DNA of 50,383 nt, from positions 1-50,383 of the IMG/VR virus record IMGVR_UViG_3300007514_000021, one strand, 5' to 3'. A program made the translations under genes and the position numbers. The notes beneath the pieces were generated by a model that did no database searches, was not told the DNA's origin, and saw only the letters and a program-made list of their open reading frames with translations. Each line of letters begins with the position of its first letter. Within the stretch, counting starts at the first letter, position 1. The stretch comes from a virus. This document shows, in pieces, positions 6,144 to 13,582 of this stretch.

Positions 6144-6195
6144 GCCGGTCTTACCTACCCTAACTCCTTATCAAAGGGTAGGACCGGCATTTTAT
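6144..6195 (+). ncRNA. Hairpin RNA with anti-Shine-Dalgarno loop
   Basis: The outer stem GCCGGT (6144-6149) pairs with ACCGGC (6183-6188); after a 4-nt bulge CTTA, the inner stem CCTACCCT (6154-6161) pairs with AGGGTAGG (6175-6182). The 13-nt loop (6162-6174) contains AACTCCTTAT, exactly complementary to ATAAGGAGTT in the leaders of the genes at 3144 and 4367, and over 8 nt to the leader at 4863. ATTTTAT follows, so the hairpin could be both terminator and riboregulator. The structure is seen in the sequence; the regulatory role is inference. Confidence 0.6.
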
Positions 6196-6205
6196 AGATA
6201 ATATT

Positions 6206-6310
6206 ATGTGGAATTTTTTAACAAACTTAATTAAATATTCAGTATACCTAATTCTAGGAACATTTGGACTTGGTATACTAATGATATTTATAGTAAGTAC
6301 TGTAGTTTAG
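6206..6310 (+). CDS. Tiny membrane peptide (34 aa)
   Basis: The frame ATG 6206 to TAG 6308-6310 encodes MWNFLTNLIKY followed by one hydrophobic helix (LILGTFGLGILMIFIVSTVV). The stop overlaps the GTG start of the next gene (TAGTG), supporting a coupled real gene. There is no clear Shine-Dalgarno. Function unknown; similar one-helix peptides occur elsewhere in this window. Confidence 0.5.
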   Translation: MWNFLTNLIKYSVYLILGTFGLGILMIFIVSTVV

Positions 6311-7461
6311 TGGTAAAGAAAAGAATAAAATCAGTTGATGAACTGTACATGGGTAAAGAACCTTTCTGGGATGAAACTAATCCTTGTCCCCCAATAGGGT
6401 CAAAAGGAAGAGGAATGGAATGGTCTAAATCATCTCATTGGTATGATTATTTTTATAAATCAAAAGATCATGTACCCATAGTTCTTAAATATTGTGAAGA
6501 AGAATTAGGATATTCTAAATCAGATATAGCTATACTTAAAAAATTACCGGCCTGGAAACTAGGAATTCATGCAGGTTCATGGGTTCGTCTCTTTTATCAA
6601 GGATGGATATATGAAGACGAGTGGAAAGAAAACATGAAAGAAAAGATTGCTGGGTATTTTAAAGAAGCAAAGAAATTAAAAACCGAATTAGACGAAAAGA
6701 AAAAAGATAAACCTCCTGTTATAAGTCCGCATGAAAGAATGCGCCTAAAGGTATTAAAGACTATAGCAGTTGATTGGGATAAAATGGTTATTGATAAATG
6801 GATGGATAATGAATTTGATAAAAAGATAGTTAAATTTCCTACATATAGTTTATTACAATTACATGGATTAAAAGGTTCTGCCATTAATATGTTTCGTGAT
6901 ATAGTAATGGAAGAATATGAAACAATTAAAGCTGCTTACGAGAAAACAGATGAGCAATGCGTAGAAGGATATGCACATATCAAGAAAGGTGATAAGCGAA
7001 AGATGATTGATCTTATGGATAGCATTTTTGATGATATAGAACGATATAGGGAAGCACAAAAAGCTCAAAGAACTACTAGAGCAAAGAAAGTATATACTGC
7101 TACTGATCAAGTCAAGACTTTAAAATATTTAGTAGAAGATGAAGATGCTAAACTTCATTCTATTGCTCCAGCTCTTATACCTAAATCTCAAATGTTTTGG
7201 ATGTATAATATTAAGACAAGAAAGCTTACAGAATTTCATTCTAACTCTGTGTTAGGATTTGAGATTAAAGGATCAACACTAAAGAATTGGGATGATACCA
7301 CTAGTCGAATTACAACACTCAGGAAACCTGATGAGATCTTACCCCAAATTCTTACCAAGACAGAAAAACAAATTAATAATGTGTGGAAATCTTTAACCAC
7401 TAAAATTGGTATACCCACAGGAAGAATAAATAAAGATACAATTTTATTACGAGTAGAATGA
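6310..7461 (+). CDS. Conserved T4-like phage protein of unknown function
   Basis: A 383-aa soluble protein with a GTG start overlapping the upstream TAG. The N-terminal part has an aromatic, Pro/Cys-containing segment (MGKEPFWDETNPCPPIGSKG). A long Lys/Glu helical region covers about 105-140, a second lies at 195-260, and a beta-rich C-terminal third follows (MFWMYNIKTRKLTEFHSNS). It lies directly upstream of gp33-gp59-gp32 with a 4-nt overlap to gp33, a position linked with replication and late-transcription genes. I do not recognise a catalytic motif. Three antisense ORFs across it are codon shadows. Confidence 0.8.
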   Translation: MVKKRIKSVDELYMGKEPFWDETNPCPPIGSKGRGMEWSKSSHWYDYFYKSKDHVPIVLKYCEEELGYSKSDIAILKKLPAWKLGIHAGSWVRLFYQGWIYEDEWKENMKEKIAGYFKEAKKLKTELDEKKKDKPPVISPHERMRLKVLKTIAVDWDKMVIDKWMDNEFDKKIVKFPTYSLLQLHGLKGSAINMFRDIVMEEYETIKAAYEKTDEQCVEGYAHIKKGDKRKMIDLMDSIFDDIERYREAQKAQRTTRAKKVYTATDQVKTLKYLVEDEDAKLHSIAPALIPKSQMFWMYNIKTRKLTEFHSNSVLGFEIKGSTLKNWDDTTSRITTLRKPDEILPQILTKTEKQINNVWKSLTTKIGIPTGRINKDTILLRVE

Positions 7462-7700
7462 TTGAAGAATTAGAACACAAGATAATGACCAAGAAGAGAT
7501 TCACTAAAGCAGTTGAAGTTTTAGTATCTCAAAAGAATATGAGTTATATAGATGCAATGACTTACATAATAGAAGAAAGAGGAATGGATTATATGAATGT
7601 AAAGAAACTCATTTCTCCTGCATTAAAAGAAAAACTCACACAAGAAGCTCAAGGTCTAAATCTAGTTAAAGTTAAAAAGAAAAATAGCTTACCAGTATGA
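7458..7700 (+). CDS. 33: Late promoter transcription accessory protein gp33
   Basis: An 80-aa protein, shorter than T4 gp33 (112 aa) but like the marine versions. The core FTKAVEVLV...YIDAMTYIIEERGMD followed by KKLISPALKEKLTQEAQGLN fits the gp33 pattern, in which the C-terminal helices contact the RNA polymerase beta-flap. In T4, gp33 bridges polymerase with the sliding clamp and gp55 to fire TATAAATA promoters, many of which are present in this window. ATGA overlap with the upstream gene; one gene away from gp59 and gp32, as expected for T4-likes. Confidence 0.85.
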   Translation: MIEELEHKIMTKKRFTKAVEVLVSQKNMSYIDAMTYIIEERGMDYMNVKKLISPALKEKLTQEAQGLNLVKVKKKNSLPV

Positions 7701-7885
7701 ATTCGAATATAGAAATTCAAATGCAGTGGGCTATGTTTAACTTTGATATAGCTGTAGTTATTATGTTTTTAATAATATCTCTATTTTGGAAACAGCAAAG
7801 ATTAGGTCTTTTTGTTGGTGCTATGATTTATTTATTTTTTACAATATTGTGGCATATACCTATAGATTGGAGCAATTTATATTAA
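7697..7885 (+). CDS. Small two-helix membrane protein
   Basis: A 62-aa protein with two hydrophobic segments (about residues 15-31 and 36-53) separated by a basic turn Trp-Lys-Gln-Gln-Arg, so a hairpin in the inner membrane is likely. ATGA overlaps with gp33 (7697-7700), and its stop overlaps the gp59 start (TAATG). It interrupts the usual 33-59 pairing. Unknown function; a holin or membrane-anchoring role is possible. Confidence 0.6.
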   Translation: MNSNIEIQMQWAMFNFDIAVVIMFLIISLFWKQQRLGLFVGAMIYLFFTILWHIPIDWSNLY

Positions 7886-8475
7886 TGGATCCTTTCGACA
7901 GTTATAAATTATATAATGCACTTAAACTTCATTTTGAGAGTGATACATATGATGCTATCAAATATAATTTTCATACTACAATTAATCATAATAGTTTCTT
8001 TAAAAGAAAGGATAAGTATTATTTTGCTAAGTTAGCTAAAAATTATCCAAAGGAATTAAAAGAATTTTATGTATCACAATTTATTAATGATGCAAAATAC
8101 GTAGGAGATATGATGGATCCTACAGCCAAGAAAAATTATGTTGAATATAAAAGAGTACATGAAGCAATACATCGTGTGTTCGAAAAAGATATAAATACTA
8201 TTGGTAATAAAGAATTTGATGATCTTTTGGTGGTGAACAATATAAACACACCTCCGGAGATTATTAAAAGATGGATGGAGGAAGACATAACACTGGAAAC
8301 AGTGGTCATCCTTGATCAATTGACTAACTTTGTTGAGAAAGAAGGGAGTAAGATAACCGAAACTTTGTTTTGGCCCGATACTTCTAGAAAGATCAAAAAG
8401 TATAGTCCATTCGTAAACTTCAAAAAAGATAAATGTTTAAATATTATCAAAAAGAGGTTTACAAAACCACAATAG
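7885..8475 (+). CDS. 59: Helicase-loading protein gp59
   Basis: 196 aa from ATG 7885, chosen because it overlaps the upstream TAA as TAATG and matches T4 gp59 length (217 aa); an in-frame upstream ATG at 7786 lies inside the membrane-protein gene. The start MDPFDSYKLYNALKLHFES, a basic centre (FFKRKDKYYFAKLAKNYP) and a helical C-terminal half fit the gp59 family. In T4, gp59 loads the gp41 helicase onto gp32-coated forks. Direct adjacency to gp32 supports this. Its 3' end contains the early-like promoter for gp32. Confidence 0.85.
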   Translation: MDPFDSYKLYNALKLHFESDTYDAIKYNFHTTINHNSFFKRKDKYYFAKLAKNYPKELKEFYVSQFINDAKYVGDMMDPTAKKNYVEYKRVHEAIHRVFEKDINTIGNKEFDDLLVVNNINTPPEIIKRWMEEDITLETVVILDQLTNFVEKEGSKITETLFWPDTSRKIKKYSPFVNFKKDKCLNIIKKRFTKPQ

Positions 8476-8486
8476 TGTGGTATAAT
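8458..8486 (+). promoter_or_regulatory. T4-early-like promoter for gp32
   Basis: TTTACA (8458-8463), 17-bp spacer ending in TGTGG, TATAAT (8481-8486). Same sequence plan as at 3078 and 4303, but embedded in the end of gene 59. An AT-rich leader of about 56 nt follows. Confidence 0.9.
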
Positions 8487-8521
8487 AAGAGTCTATATTA
8501 TGGGAAAGTGGATAATTCAGT

Positions 8522-8551
8522 AAATACAATGCAATACGGAGAAATACAATG
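8522..8551 (+). promoter_or_regulatory. Direct repeat over the gp32 start region
   Basis: AAATACAATG occurs at 8522-8531 and again at 8542-8551, the second copy ending in the gp32 start codon; ACGGAGA lies between them. The first ATG is out of frame. T4 gp32 represses its own mRNA by binding an unstructured A/U-rich leader, so this repeat could be an operator or a decoy start; that link is inference. Confidence 0.4.
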
Positions 8552-9436
8552 TCATTTGCAAATTTAAAGAGCGCACGAGGCTCGTCAATCGACAATCTCG
8601 TAAAAGCAGCGGAAGCTGTTTCAACAAAATCAGAAACTAAATCATATGTTGATGAACGTTTCTGGAAACCCACTCAAGATAAAGCTGGCAATGGATACGC
8701 TGTTATTCGTTTCTTGCCTGCTAAAGAGGGTGAGGATCTACCTTGGGTTCGTTACTGGGATCATGGCTTTAAAGGCCCAACTGGTCTCTGGTATATCGAG
8801 AATTCTTTAACTTCAATTAATCAACCAGATCCTGTATCTGAAGCTAATACGCTTCTTTGGAATACTGGTCGTGAAGAAGATAAAGCACTTGCTCGTGAAC
8901 GTAAACGTAGATTACATTATGTGTCAAATATCCAGGTGATATCTGACTCTACTAGACCTGATGCTGAAGGAAAAGTATTCCTTTACAGGTTTGGTAAAAA
9001 AATCTTTGACAAAGTCATGGATGCAATGCAACCTGCATTCTCAGATGAAGTACCGGTTAATCCGTTCGACTTCTGGGAAGGTGCTGATTTTAAATTAAAA
9101 ATCAGAAAAATAGATGGTTGGACAAACTATGATGCATCAGAATTTTCTACACCGACTCCTTTGTCGGAAGATGATTCTGTACTAGAAGAAGTATATGGTA
9201 AATTATATACTTTGTCAGAGTTTGCTTCTCCTGAGAACTACAAATCATATGATGAGCTTAAAGCTAAATTGAATAGGGTTCTTGGAGTTGATGCTGGTAT
9301 TACAGCTGCAGCAACTGCACCTGCTACTGCCACATCTAATGTAACTATGGATTCAATGCCTGAAGTACAACCTGAATCTTCTTCTGAAGAAGATGATACT
9401 TTGAGTTATTTTGCTAAACTAGCAAACGAATCATAG
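8549..9436 (+). CDS. 32: Single-stranded DNA-binding protein gp32
   Basis: A 295-aa protein (T4: 301). It has the conserved N-terminal basic segment (MSFANLKSARG), the family core WKPTQDKAGNGYAVIRFLPA, RRLHYVSNIQV and FLYRFGKKIFDK, and an Ala/Thr-rich linker leading to an acidic tail (PESSSEEDD) for protein partners. It protects ssDNA and organises replication and recombination together with gp59, encoded just upstream. There is no cysteine in the whole protein, so the T4 zinc site (His64, Cys77, Cys87, Cys90) is missing, as I recall for marine gp32s. It ends before a bidirectional terminator. Confidence 0.95.
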   Translation: MSFANLKSARGSSIDNLVKAAEAVSTKSETKSYVDERFWKPTQDKAGNGYAVIRFLPAKEGEDLPWVRYWDHGFKGPTGLWYIENSLTSINQPDPVSEANTLLWNTGREEDKALARERKRRLHYVSNIQVISDSTRPDAEGKVFLYRFGKKIFDKVMDAMQPAFSDEVPVNPFDFWEGADFKLKIRKIDGWTNYDASEFSTPTPLSEDDSVLEEVYGKLYTLSEFASPENYKSYDELKAKLNRVLGVDAGITAAATAPATATSNVTMDSMPEVQPESSSEEDDTLSYFAKLANES

Positions 9437-9479
9437 TACACGGGTTTAGTATACTCTATCGTAGTCAATTCTAAACTTT

Positions 9480-9518
9480 AAAAGGGGTTCGTGACCGTAA
9501 ATCCGAATCCCTTTTTCT
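9480..9518 (+). terminator. Bidirectional terminator between convergent genes
   Basis: AAAAGGGGTTCG (9480-9491) pairs with CGAATCCCTTTT (9504-9515) with one G-U pair and a 12-nt loop; T-runs lie on both strands. It sits between gp32 (+) and the minus-strand tape-measure candidate, so it can stop both transcripts. Apart from this hairpin, the 9,437-9,578 gap shows nothing. Confidence 0.85.
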
Positions 9519-9578
9519 TAGGAATTCAAAACGTATATATAAAGTGATAGCCTGAGAAAAGGAACACACCAAATCTTA

Positions 9579-11633
9579 TTATCCAATCTTTAAAGAATTA
9601 GTCGTATCAGATGAATCTGGTGTTGAATGTATAGAAGCTAAATTAGTGATGTTTGTACTAGTAGTTAAACTTGTTGGTGAGAAGACAGATTGATCAACAG
9701 AAGTAGGTCCTCCGGCAGTCGCTAAAGCAGGATTACCAGCAGCAACTAATTCTAAACCAGTAGTCTGAATTGGAGCAAATAAGGATTTTAATAGATTAAT
9801 TTCTTCAGTAACCCTATCTATTCCTTCTATATTAAGTAATCCCTTAACTTCTGTATTGAATCCTCTATAATCAATTCCACCTTCTAAAGCTACCTCAAAT
9901 ACCTTTGTAGCGTCCAATAGATCCTCAGCCATTTGCTCCGTATCCATATCAAATGTTATATCACCTAATCCTTGGAAATCAGTTAAAACATTTCTAAATC
10001 TTTCTAAAGAATCAACTCCTTTATCAATTTGATCAGCATTATTTGCTAAGATAAGCGCTTGTTCTACTGGACCTTTTTCACCTGAAAAGAATTTTACAAC
10101 AGCTGCCATGGCTTGACCTAATGCTCCAATAAATGTACCACCGCCAAAGGCAGCTAGACCTGCAGCTAATTCTACTAATATGGCAGTTGTTTTTGTAGTT
10201 TTTTCTAATGTTGCTGAAGGTAAATCACCAATGGTTAATAGTGTTGCTACTTCTCTTTTAATATCTTCAGCAAAATTATCACCAGCTGAGAATTTAGTTA
10301 TTGCATCAGCTAATCCAGCCATGCCTTTACCATAAGAAAATGCTACTAGACCTGCAGCTAATCCACCCATAACAGCTATGAATTTAGTTGTATCCCAACC
10401 CATTCCTTCTATTTGTGATATGGATAATAGTGTTTCTACTTCTGCTTTAATATCCTCTGCAAAATTTTCACCTTGGAACAATGTAATTGCATCACCAACA
10501 CCGGATCCAGCTTTACCAATTGCAAATGCTACTAAACCTAATCCAAGACCTGTCATTGCAAGGAAGAATGCACCGCTTTCTCCCATAAGATTTTTAGCAC
10601 CACCTAGCTCTTTTGAAATAGATAATAATGTTATAACATCTTTCTTTATCTTTTCTGCCCAGTCTCCTTCTTTTGTAAACATCTCTACACCGGCCGAAAG
10701 TCCTGAGGCAACTGCTGAAGCTCCTTGACCAATAGCAAAAGCTGTTAATCCAAGGCCTAAACCAGTCATTGCAAGGAAGAATGCACCACCATCTTTAAGC
10801 ATTTCACCAGCACCACCTACTTCATCAGATATACTTAAAAGGGTTATAACATTATCTTTAACATCATCAGTCCATTTCTTTCCTGTAAATTTTTCTACTA
10901 CTGGACTTAAAGCTGACGCGCCCATGGTCGCGGCCGAACCTATTGCAAATGCTGCTAATCCAAGGCCTAAACCAAGCATGGCTAAGAAGAATTTACTTCC
11001 TTCTCCTATAAATGAATCCCCATCTGCTTCAACTAGATCACTAATACTTAATAGGTTTGCAACATTTTCTTTTATCTTTTCAGAATCTATATCATCTAAT
11101 ACATTTAATAGATAAGCTCCTGCTCCTATAACAGCTGCAGCTCCGAGTCCAGCAGCTCCAACACCTATACCTAAGCCGCCCAGCATCTTGCCCATACCAC
11201 CCATTAGACCTTCAGCTAATTTTCCGGATTCTTTTGATCCTTCTTTAGCTAAAGCTTCTGGTTGTCCTTTTAGAGAATCTCTTATATCCTCAAAGATCTT
11301 TTGCATATCATCGGATTTTTCTTCCTCTTTAAGACCTTCAACTGATTCTCCTTCTAGCTTTTCCTCTTCATTTTCAAGTTGAGCACCGAAGGTTTTATTA
11401 AGGGCTTTTTGATTTTCTAACTGCGCAGCAGTCATATTCTTCATTTCAAGGAGATGTCTACGAACATTAATCGTATCTCTTCCTAGGGATTCGCCAAGGT
11501 TCTCTGATTGTTTAATCAGAGTTTCTTTTATTTCAGATAGTAATTCTTTTTGAGTACTACCCGAGACTGGGTCAGGCTTTGATTTACCTGTTTTACCTCT
11601 TTGGCTTTCAGCATCTGTTTTATCGTCAGCCAT
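9579..11633 (-). CDS. Repeat-rich virion protein, tape-measure candidate
   Basis: A 684-aa protein. The N-terminal 130 residues are polar and coiled-coil-like (KELLSEIKETLIKQSENL...). A Gly/Ala-rich hydrophobic stretch follows (GLGIGVGAAGLGAAAVIGAG), then five imperfect repeats of 63-71 residues, each with LLSIS followed by FFLAMTGLGLGLxAFAIG. The C-terminus is a mixed Ser/Thr-rich domain. It is the last gene of the gp4...gp26-gp51 minus-strand operon. Long helical/hydrophobic repeat proteins beside gp26/gp51 are candidates for the tail-length/hub function of T4 gp29 (590 aa) or an ejected membrane-interacting protein. No sequence signature proves gp29 identity. Confidence 0.7.
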   Translation of the reverse strand: MADDKTDAESQRGKTGKSKPDPVSGSTQKELLSEIKETLIKQSENLGESLGRDTINVRRHLLEMKNMTAAQLENQKALNKTFGAQLENEEEKLEGESVEGLKEEEKSDDMQKIFEDIRDSLKGQPEALAKEGSKESGKLAEGLMGGMGKMLGGLGIGVGAAGLGAAAVIGAGAYLLNVLDDIDSEKIKENVANLLSISDLVEADGDSFIGEGSKFFLAMLGLGLGLAAFAIGSAATMGASALSPVVEKFTGKKWTDDVKDNVITLLSISDEVGGAGEMLKDGGAFFLAMTGLGLGLTAFAIGQGASAVASGLSAGVEMFTKEGDWAEKIKKDVITLLSISKELGGAKNLMGESGAFFLAMTGLGLGLVAFAIGKAGSGVGDAITLFQGENFAEDIKAEVETLLSISQIEGMGWDTTKFIAVMGGLAAGLVAFSYGKGMAGLADAITKFSAGDNFAEDIKREVATLLTIGDLPSATLEKTTKTTAILVELAAGLAAFGGGTFIGALGQAMAAVVKFFSGEKGPVEQALILANNADQIDKGVDSLERFRNVLTDFQGLGDITFDMDTEQMAEDLLDATKVFEVALEGGIDYRGFNTEVKGLLNIEGIDRVTEEINLLKSLFAPIQTTGLELVAAGNPALATAGGPTSVDQSVFSPTSLTTSTNITNLASIHSTPDSSDTTNSLKIG
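10050..11054 (-). repeat. Five tandem membrane-like repeats inside the tape-measure candidate
   Basis: Repeat starts (Leu-Leu-Ser/Thr-Ile) lie near 11054, 10841, 10628, 10430 and 10241 on the minus strand, giving units of 71, 71, 66 and 63 residues and a decayed fifth. Each unit carries about 20 residues of Gly/Leu/Ala/Phe suited to a transmembrane or buried helix, then a charged helix. Units 2 and 3 are most alike. Confidence 0.85.
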
Positions 11634-11641
11634 TTATTTTC

Positions 11642-12028
11642 CTATTTTTTGATTGATATATCTGCCGCATGATCTTTTGCTGCGCTGTTAACATACAATC
11701 CAAACCATGCTGCTCCTGCACCTACCAATATTGATAGTAATCCAGATTGTTCCATTGTTGGAGCCTCTAGATCTAAGAACCACATTACTACATAATATAT
11801 TAAAAATATGTAAACACTTAAGAATGCTCTTGGCCATATACGCCAAGAATCGATCATTTTAGATAGGTAAATCCATTTTTGCCATGGATTTTGATCATGT
11901 ATATCTTCTAATTCTCTTATCCTATCTTTTAATTTTCCATTCTCCGCAAGCATTTCCATGAACTTTGATAAGTCCATTTCCACTTCATTCCGGCTCATAT
12001 CGCCATGAAATCTATCGTGTTCTGCCAT
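11642..12028 (-). CDS. Holin-like membrane protein
   Basis: A 128-aa protein. The polar N-terminus (about 1-60) has a coiled-coil-like segment (MEMLAENGKLKDRIRELEDI). Two hydrophobic segments follow: about 68-86 (FLSVYIFLIYYVVMWFLDL) and about 96-116 (LLSILVGAGAAWFGLYV), and then a short Lys tail. The GAGAAWFGL signature resembles the GTA-type 3-TM holin family (PF11351-like; from memory), but a third helix is not clear. A TAATG overlap couples it to gp51. Placement in a structural operon also allows a virion-membrane protein. Confidence 0.6.
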   Translation of the reverse strand: MAEHDRFHGDMSRNEVEMDLSKFMEMLAENGKLKDRIRELEDIHDQNPWQKWIYLSKMIDSWRIWPRAFLSVYIFLIYYVVMWFLDLEAPTMEQSGLLSILVGAGAAWFGLYVNSAAKDHAADISIKK

Positions 12029-12180
12029 TACTTATTCCTCTGTTTTTCCAGTTCTTCCTCTATATGATCTTTTAACATTGTAACGTAAACATCGCGCTCC
12101 CACGGTATCATGTTTTCCAATTCATTCAAACTATATTTGTGATGTTGTACCAACGCAAAGTTAGTTTGATAATGATTCAT
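12028..12180 (-). CDS. 51: Baseplate hub assembly protein gp51-like (50 aa)
   Basis: Read from ATG at 12180-12178 to TAA at 12030-12028: MNHYQTNFALVQHHKYSLNE, then LENMIPWERDVYVTML and a Glu/Lys-rich end. The Tyr-Ser-Leu-x-Glu-Leu...Pro-Trp-Glu-Arg-Asp pattern is typical of the short tail assembly protein that sits after gp26 in T4-like phages and is annotated gp51. It is much shorter than T4 gp51, so the symbol is tentative. Its stop overlaps the next start (TAATG), and gp26 ends 21 nt upstream. Confidence 0.65.
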   Translation of the reverse strand: MNHYQTNFALVQHHKYSLNELENMIPWERDVYVTMLKDHIEEELEKQRNK

Positions 12181-12200
12181 GATGCTCTCATGTGAGAGGC

Positions 12201-12911
12201 CTACGTAAAAAAACTTTGGAGCCCTCTCAGTTCATATGAACTTTCGTGCTCACATTTTTCACAATTAAATCTTAAGTCGTATTCTAATACCGGAGTATTT
12301 TGAAAGAAACTACTTATCAATTTAAATTGATCAGAAGTTAAATTATCAACAAAGTCTTGAACTTCTTTAATATTTTCTTTTTTACAATCGTAAATATTTT
12401 CATTATCAAAAATAGTATTAATACATGATGTTACAATATTCATTAAAGTATCTAATGAATCCAAATCACCTTCCATATCATTTAATAAATCAATGGTTGG
12501 GTATCTCATAGTTACGCCAACATCTTCTGAAAGCTTAATTATTGAGTCATCTGGATTATAATCCTTTAATTGAATATCTTTAATATCGATCTCAACGCCA
12601 TTAGGGTGTTCACACTCCTCAGCTTGGCATTTAGTTTGTAATTGAATCTTTTCTCCAACTGAGATTCCTCTCAATTCTAAGAAAAGTTTTTCAATATCAA
12701 ACCCTGCAAGAGAATCAATATTAATTTCACCTTCAATGCAATTACTTATTAAATTTCTTATTGCTAATGCTATTTGTTTGGGATCCTGAGATTCCATAGC
12801 TAACAATAAGACCTTTTCTTCCTTAACTAAATAAGGTCTCATAATGTATTCCTCTCCCGTTGACGGAATTGTCACCGGATAACGAGGCACATCAAGTTTT
12901 GGTAAAGCCAT
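12201..12911 (-). CDS. 26: Baseplate hub subunit gp26
   Basis: 236 aa from ATG at 12911 with GGAG 11 nt upstream; a longer frame from TTG 12926 lacks support. The N-terminus MALPKLDVPRYPVTIPSTGE leading into RPYLVKEEKVLLLAMES matches the T4 baseplate gp26 family (PF12322-type). Two Cys-pair regions (KCQAEEC and FNCEKCEH) could bind zinc and are frequent in this family. gp26 takes part in hub assembly. It lies between the tube-fold protein and gp51, as in other T4-like genomes. Confidence 0.88.
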   Translation of the reverse strand: MALPKLDVPRYPVTIPSTGEEYIMRPYLVKEEKVLLLAMESQDPKQIALAIRNLISNCIEGEINIDSLAGFDIEKLFLELRGISVGEKIQLQTKCQAEECEHPNGVEIDIKDIQLKDYNPDDSIIKLSEDVGVTMRYPTIDLLNDMEGDLDSLDTLMNIVTSCINTIFDNENIYDCKKENIKEVQDFVDNLTSDQFKLISSFFQNTPVLEYDLRFNCEKCEHESSYELRGLQSFFT

Positions 12912-12929
12912 AATTTTATTCTCCAATTA

Positions 12930-13574
12930 TTATGAAATTAAATTTTTAATCGCTCTTAGTCCACCACCAAGAGTCGATGTTATCGCATTCTCTGGTACCC
13001 ATTTATCATAGGACCAGCTAACCGTTAACTCCTGCATAGTATTTTCACTACTATGATCCAGGCCAAGACCTCCTACAGAAGTAGGAAATGCATTTCGCAA
13101 TCTTACTCCATAAACAGGTCTATTTTCTTTATTCAACTGCTGTATAGTTACATCAGTACTGAATTCATCTTTAAATCCGACGTGATAATTTTCTCTGTCG
13201 AATATAGCGTCTAACCAGCCATCAAACATTGTCTTAATATACATGTCGCTGGTAACGTAAAAAACTGTAGATATATCTTCTTGTGTTGCTGCGTTAGGCA
13301 TTTTTCTTGATTCTTTGTGTGCTTGATAATCCAGAGTATTTATTTGTTGCCCTGGTAAAGAAGCAGTTTTACACAATAAAGTTATATCTCTTGGATCATT
13401 AATTAAACTTTTTGCACTGAATGATCCGGATATTAAACTTCCTATTAAATTAGTAGGGTTTAAATTTATAAGAGAAATTTGTGGAGGAGTAAAGATTATA
13501 TTAAATCTATTTGCTGGTACTAATCCACCATGTTTAGATATACTTGCTTTTAAATCTTCTATTGAATTAGCCAT
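12930..13574 (-). CDS. Tail-tube-fold protein, baseplate tube initiator candidate (gp54-like)
   Basis: A 214-aa protein with layout typical of the gp19/gp54 tube family: N-terminal VPANRFNIIFTPP, then LLCKTASLPGQQINTLDYQAH (SLPG-type strand), then FYVTSDMYIKTMFDGWLDAI, a VYGVRLRNAFPTSVGGLGLD strand and a TVSWSYDKWVP C-terminal strand. In T4, gp54 starts tube polymerisation on the gp48-capped baseplate, and gp48 is encoded nearby here. A second tail-tube paralogue is an alternative; the main gp19 gene is not in this window. Confidence 0.65.
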   Translation of the reverse strand: MANSIEDLKASISKHGGLVPANRFNIIFTPPQISLINLNPTNLIGSLISGSFSAKSLINDPRDITLLCKTASLPGQQINTLDYQAHKESRKMPNAATQEDISTVFYVTSDMYIKTMFDGWLDAIFDRENYHVGFKDEFSTDVTIQQLNKENRPVYGVRLRNAFPTSVGGLGLDHSSENTMQELTVSWSYDKWVPENAITSTLGGGLRAIKNLIS

Positions 13575-13582
13575 CTGTATGT

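Noticed and set aside
10378-11382. Plus-strand ORFs opposite the tape-measure candidate
   Set aside because: They are Pro/Ala/Ser-rich mirrors of the minus-strand repeats and lack ribosome-binding sites.
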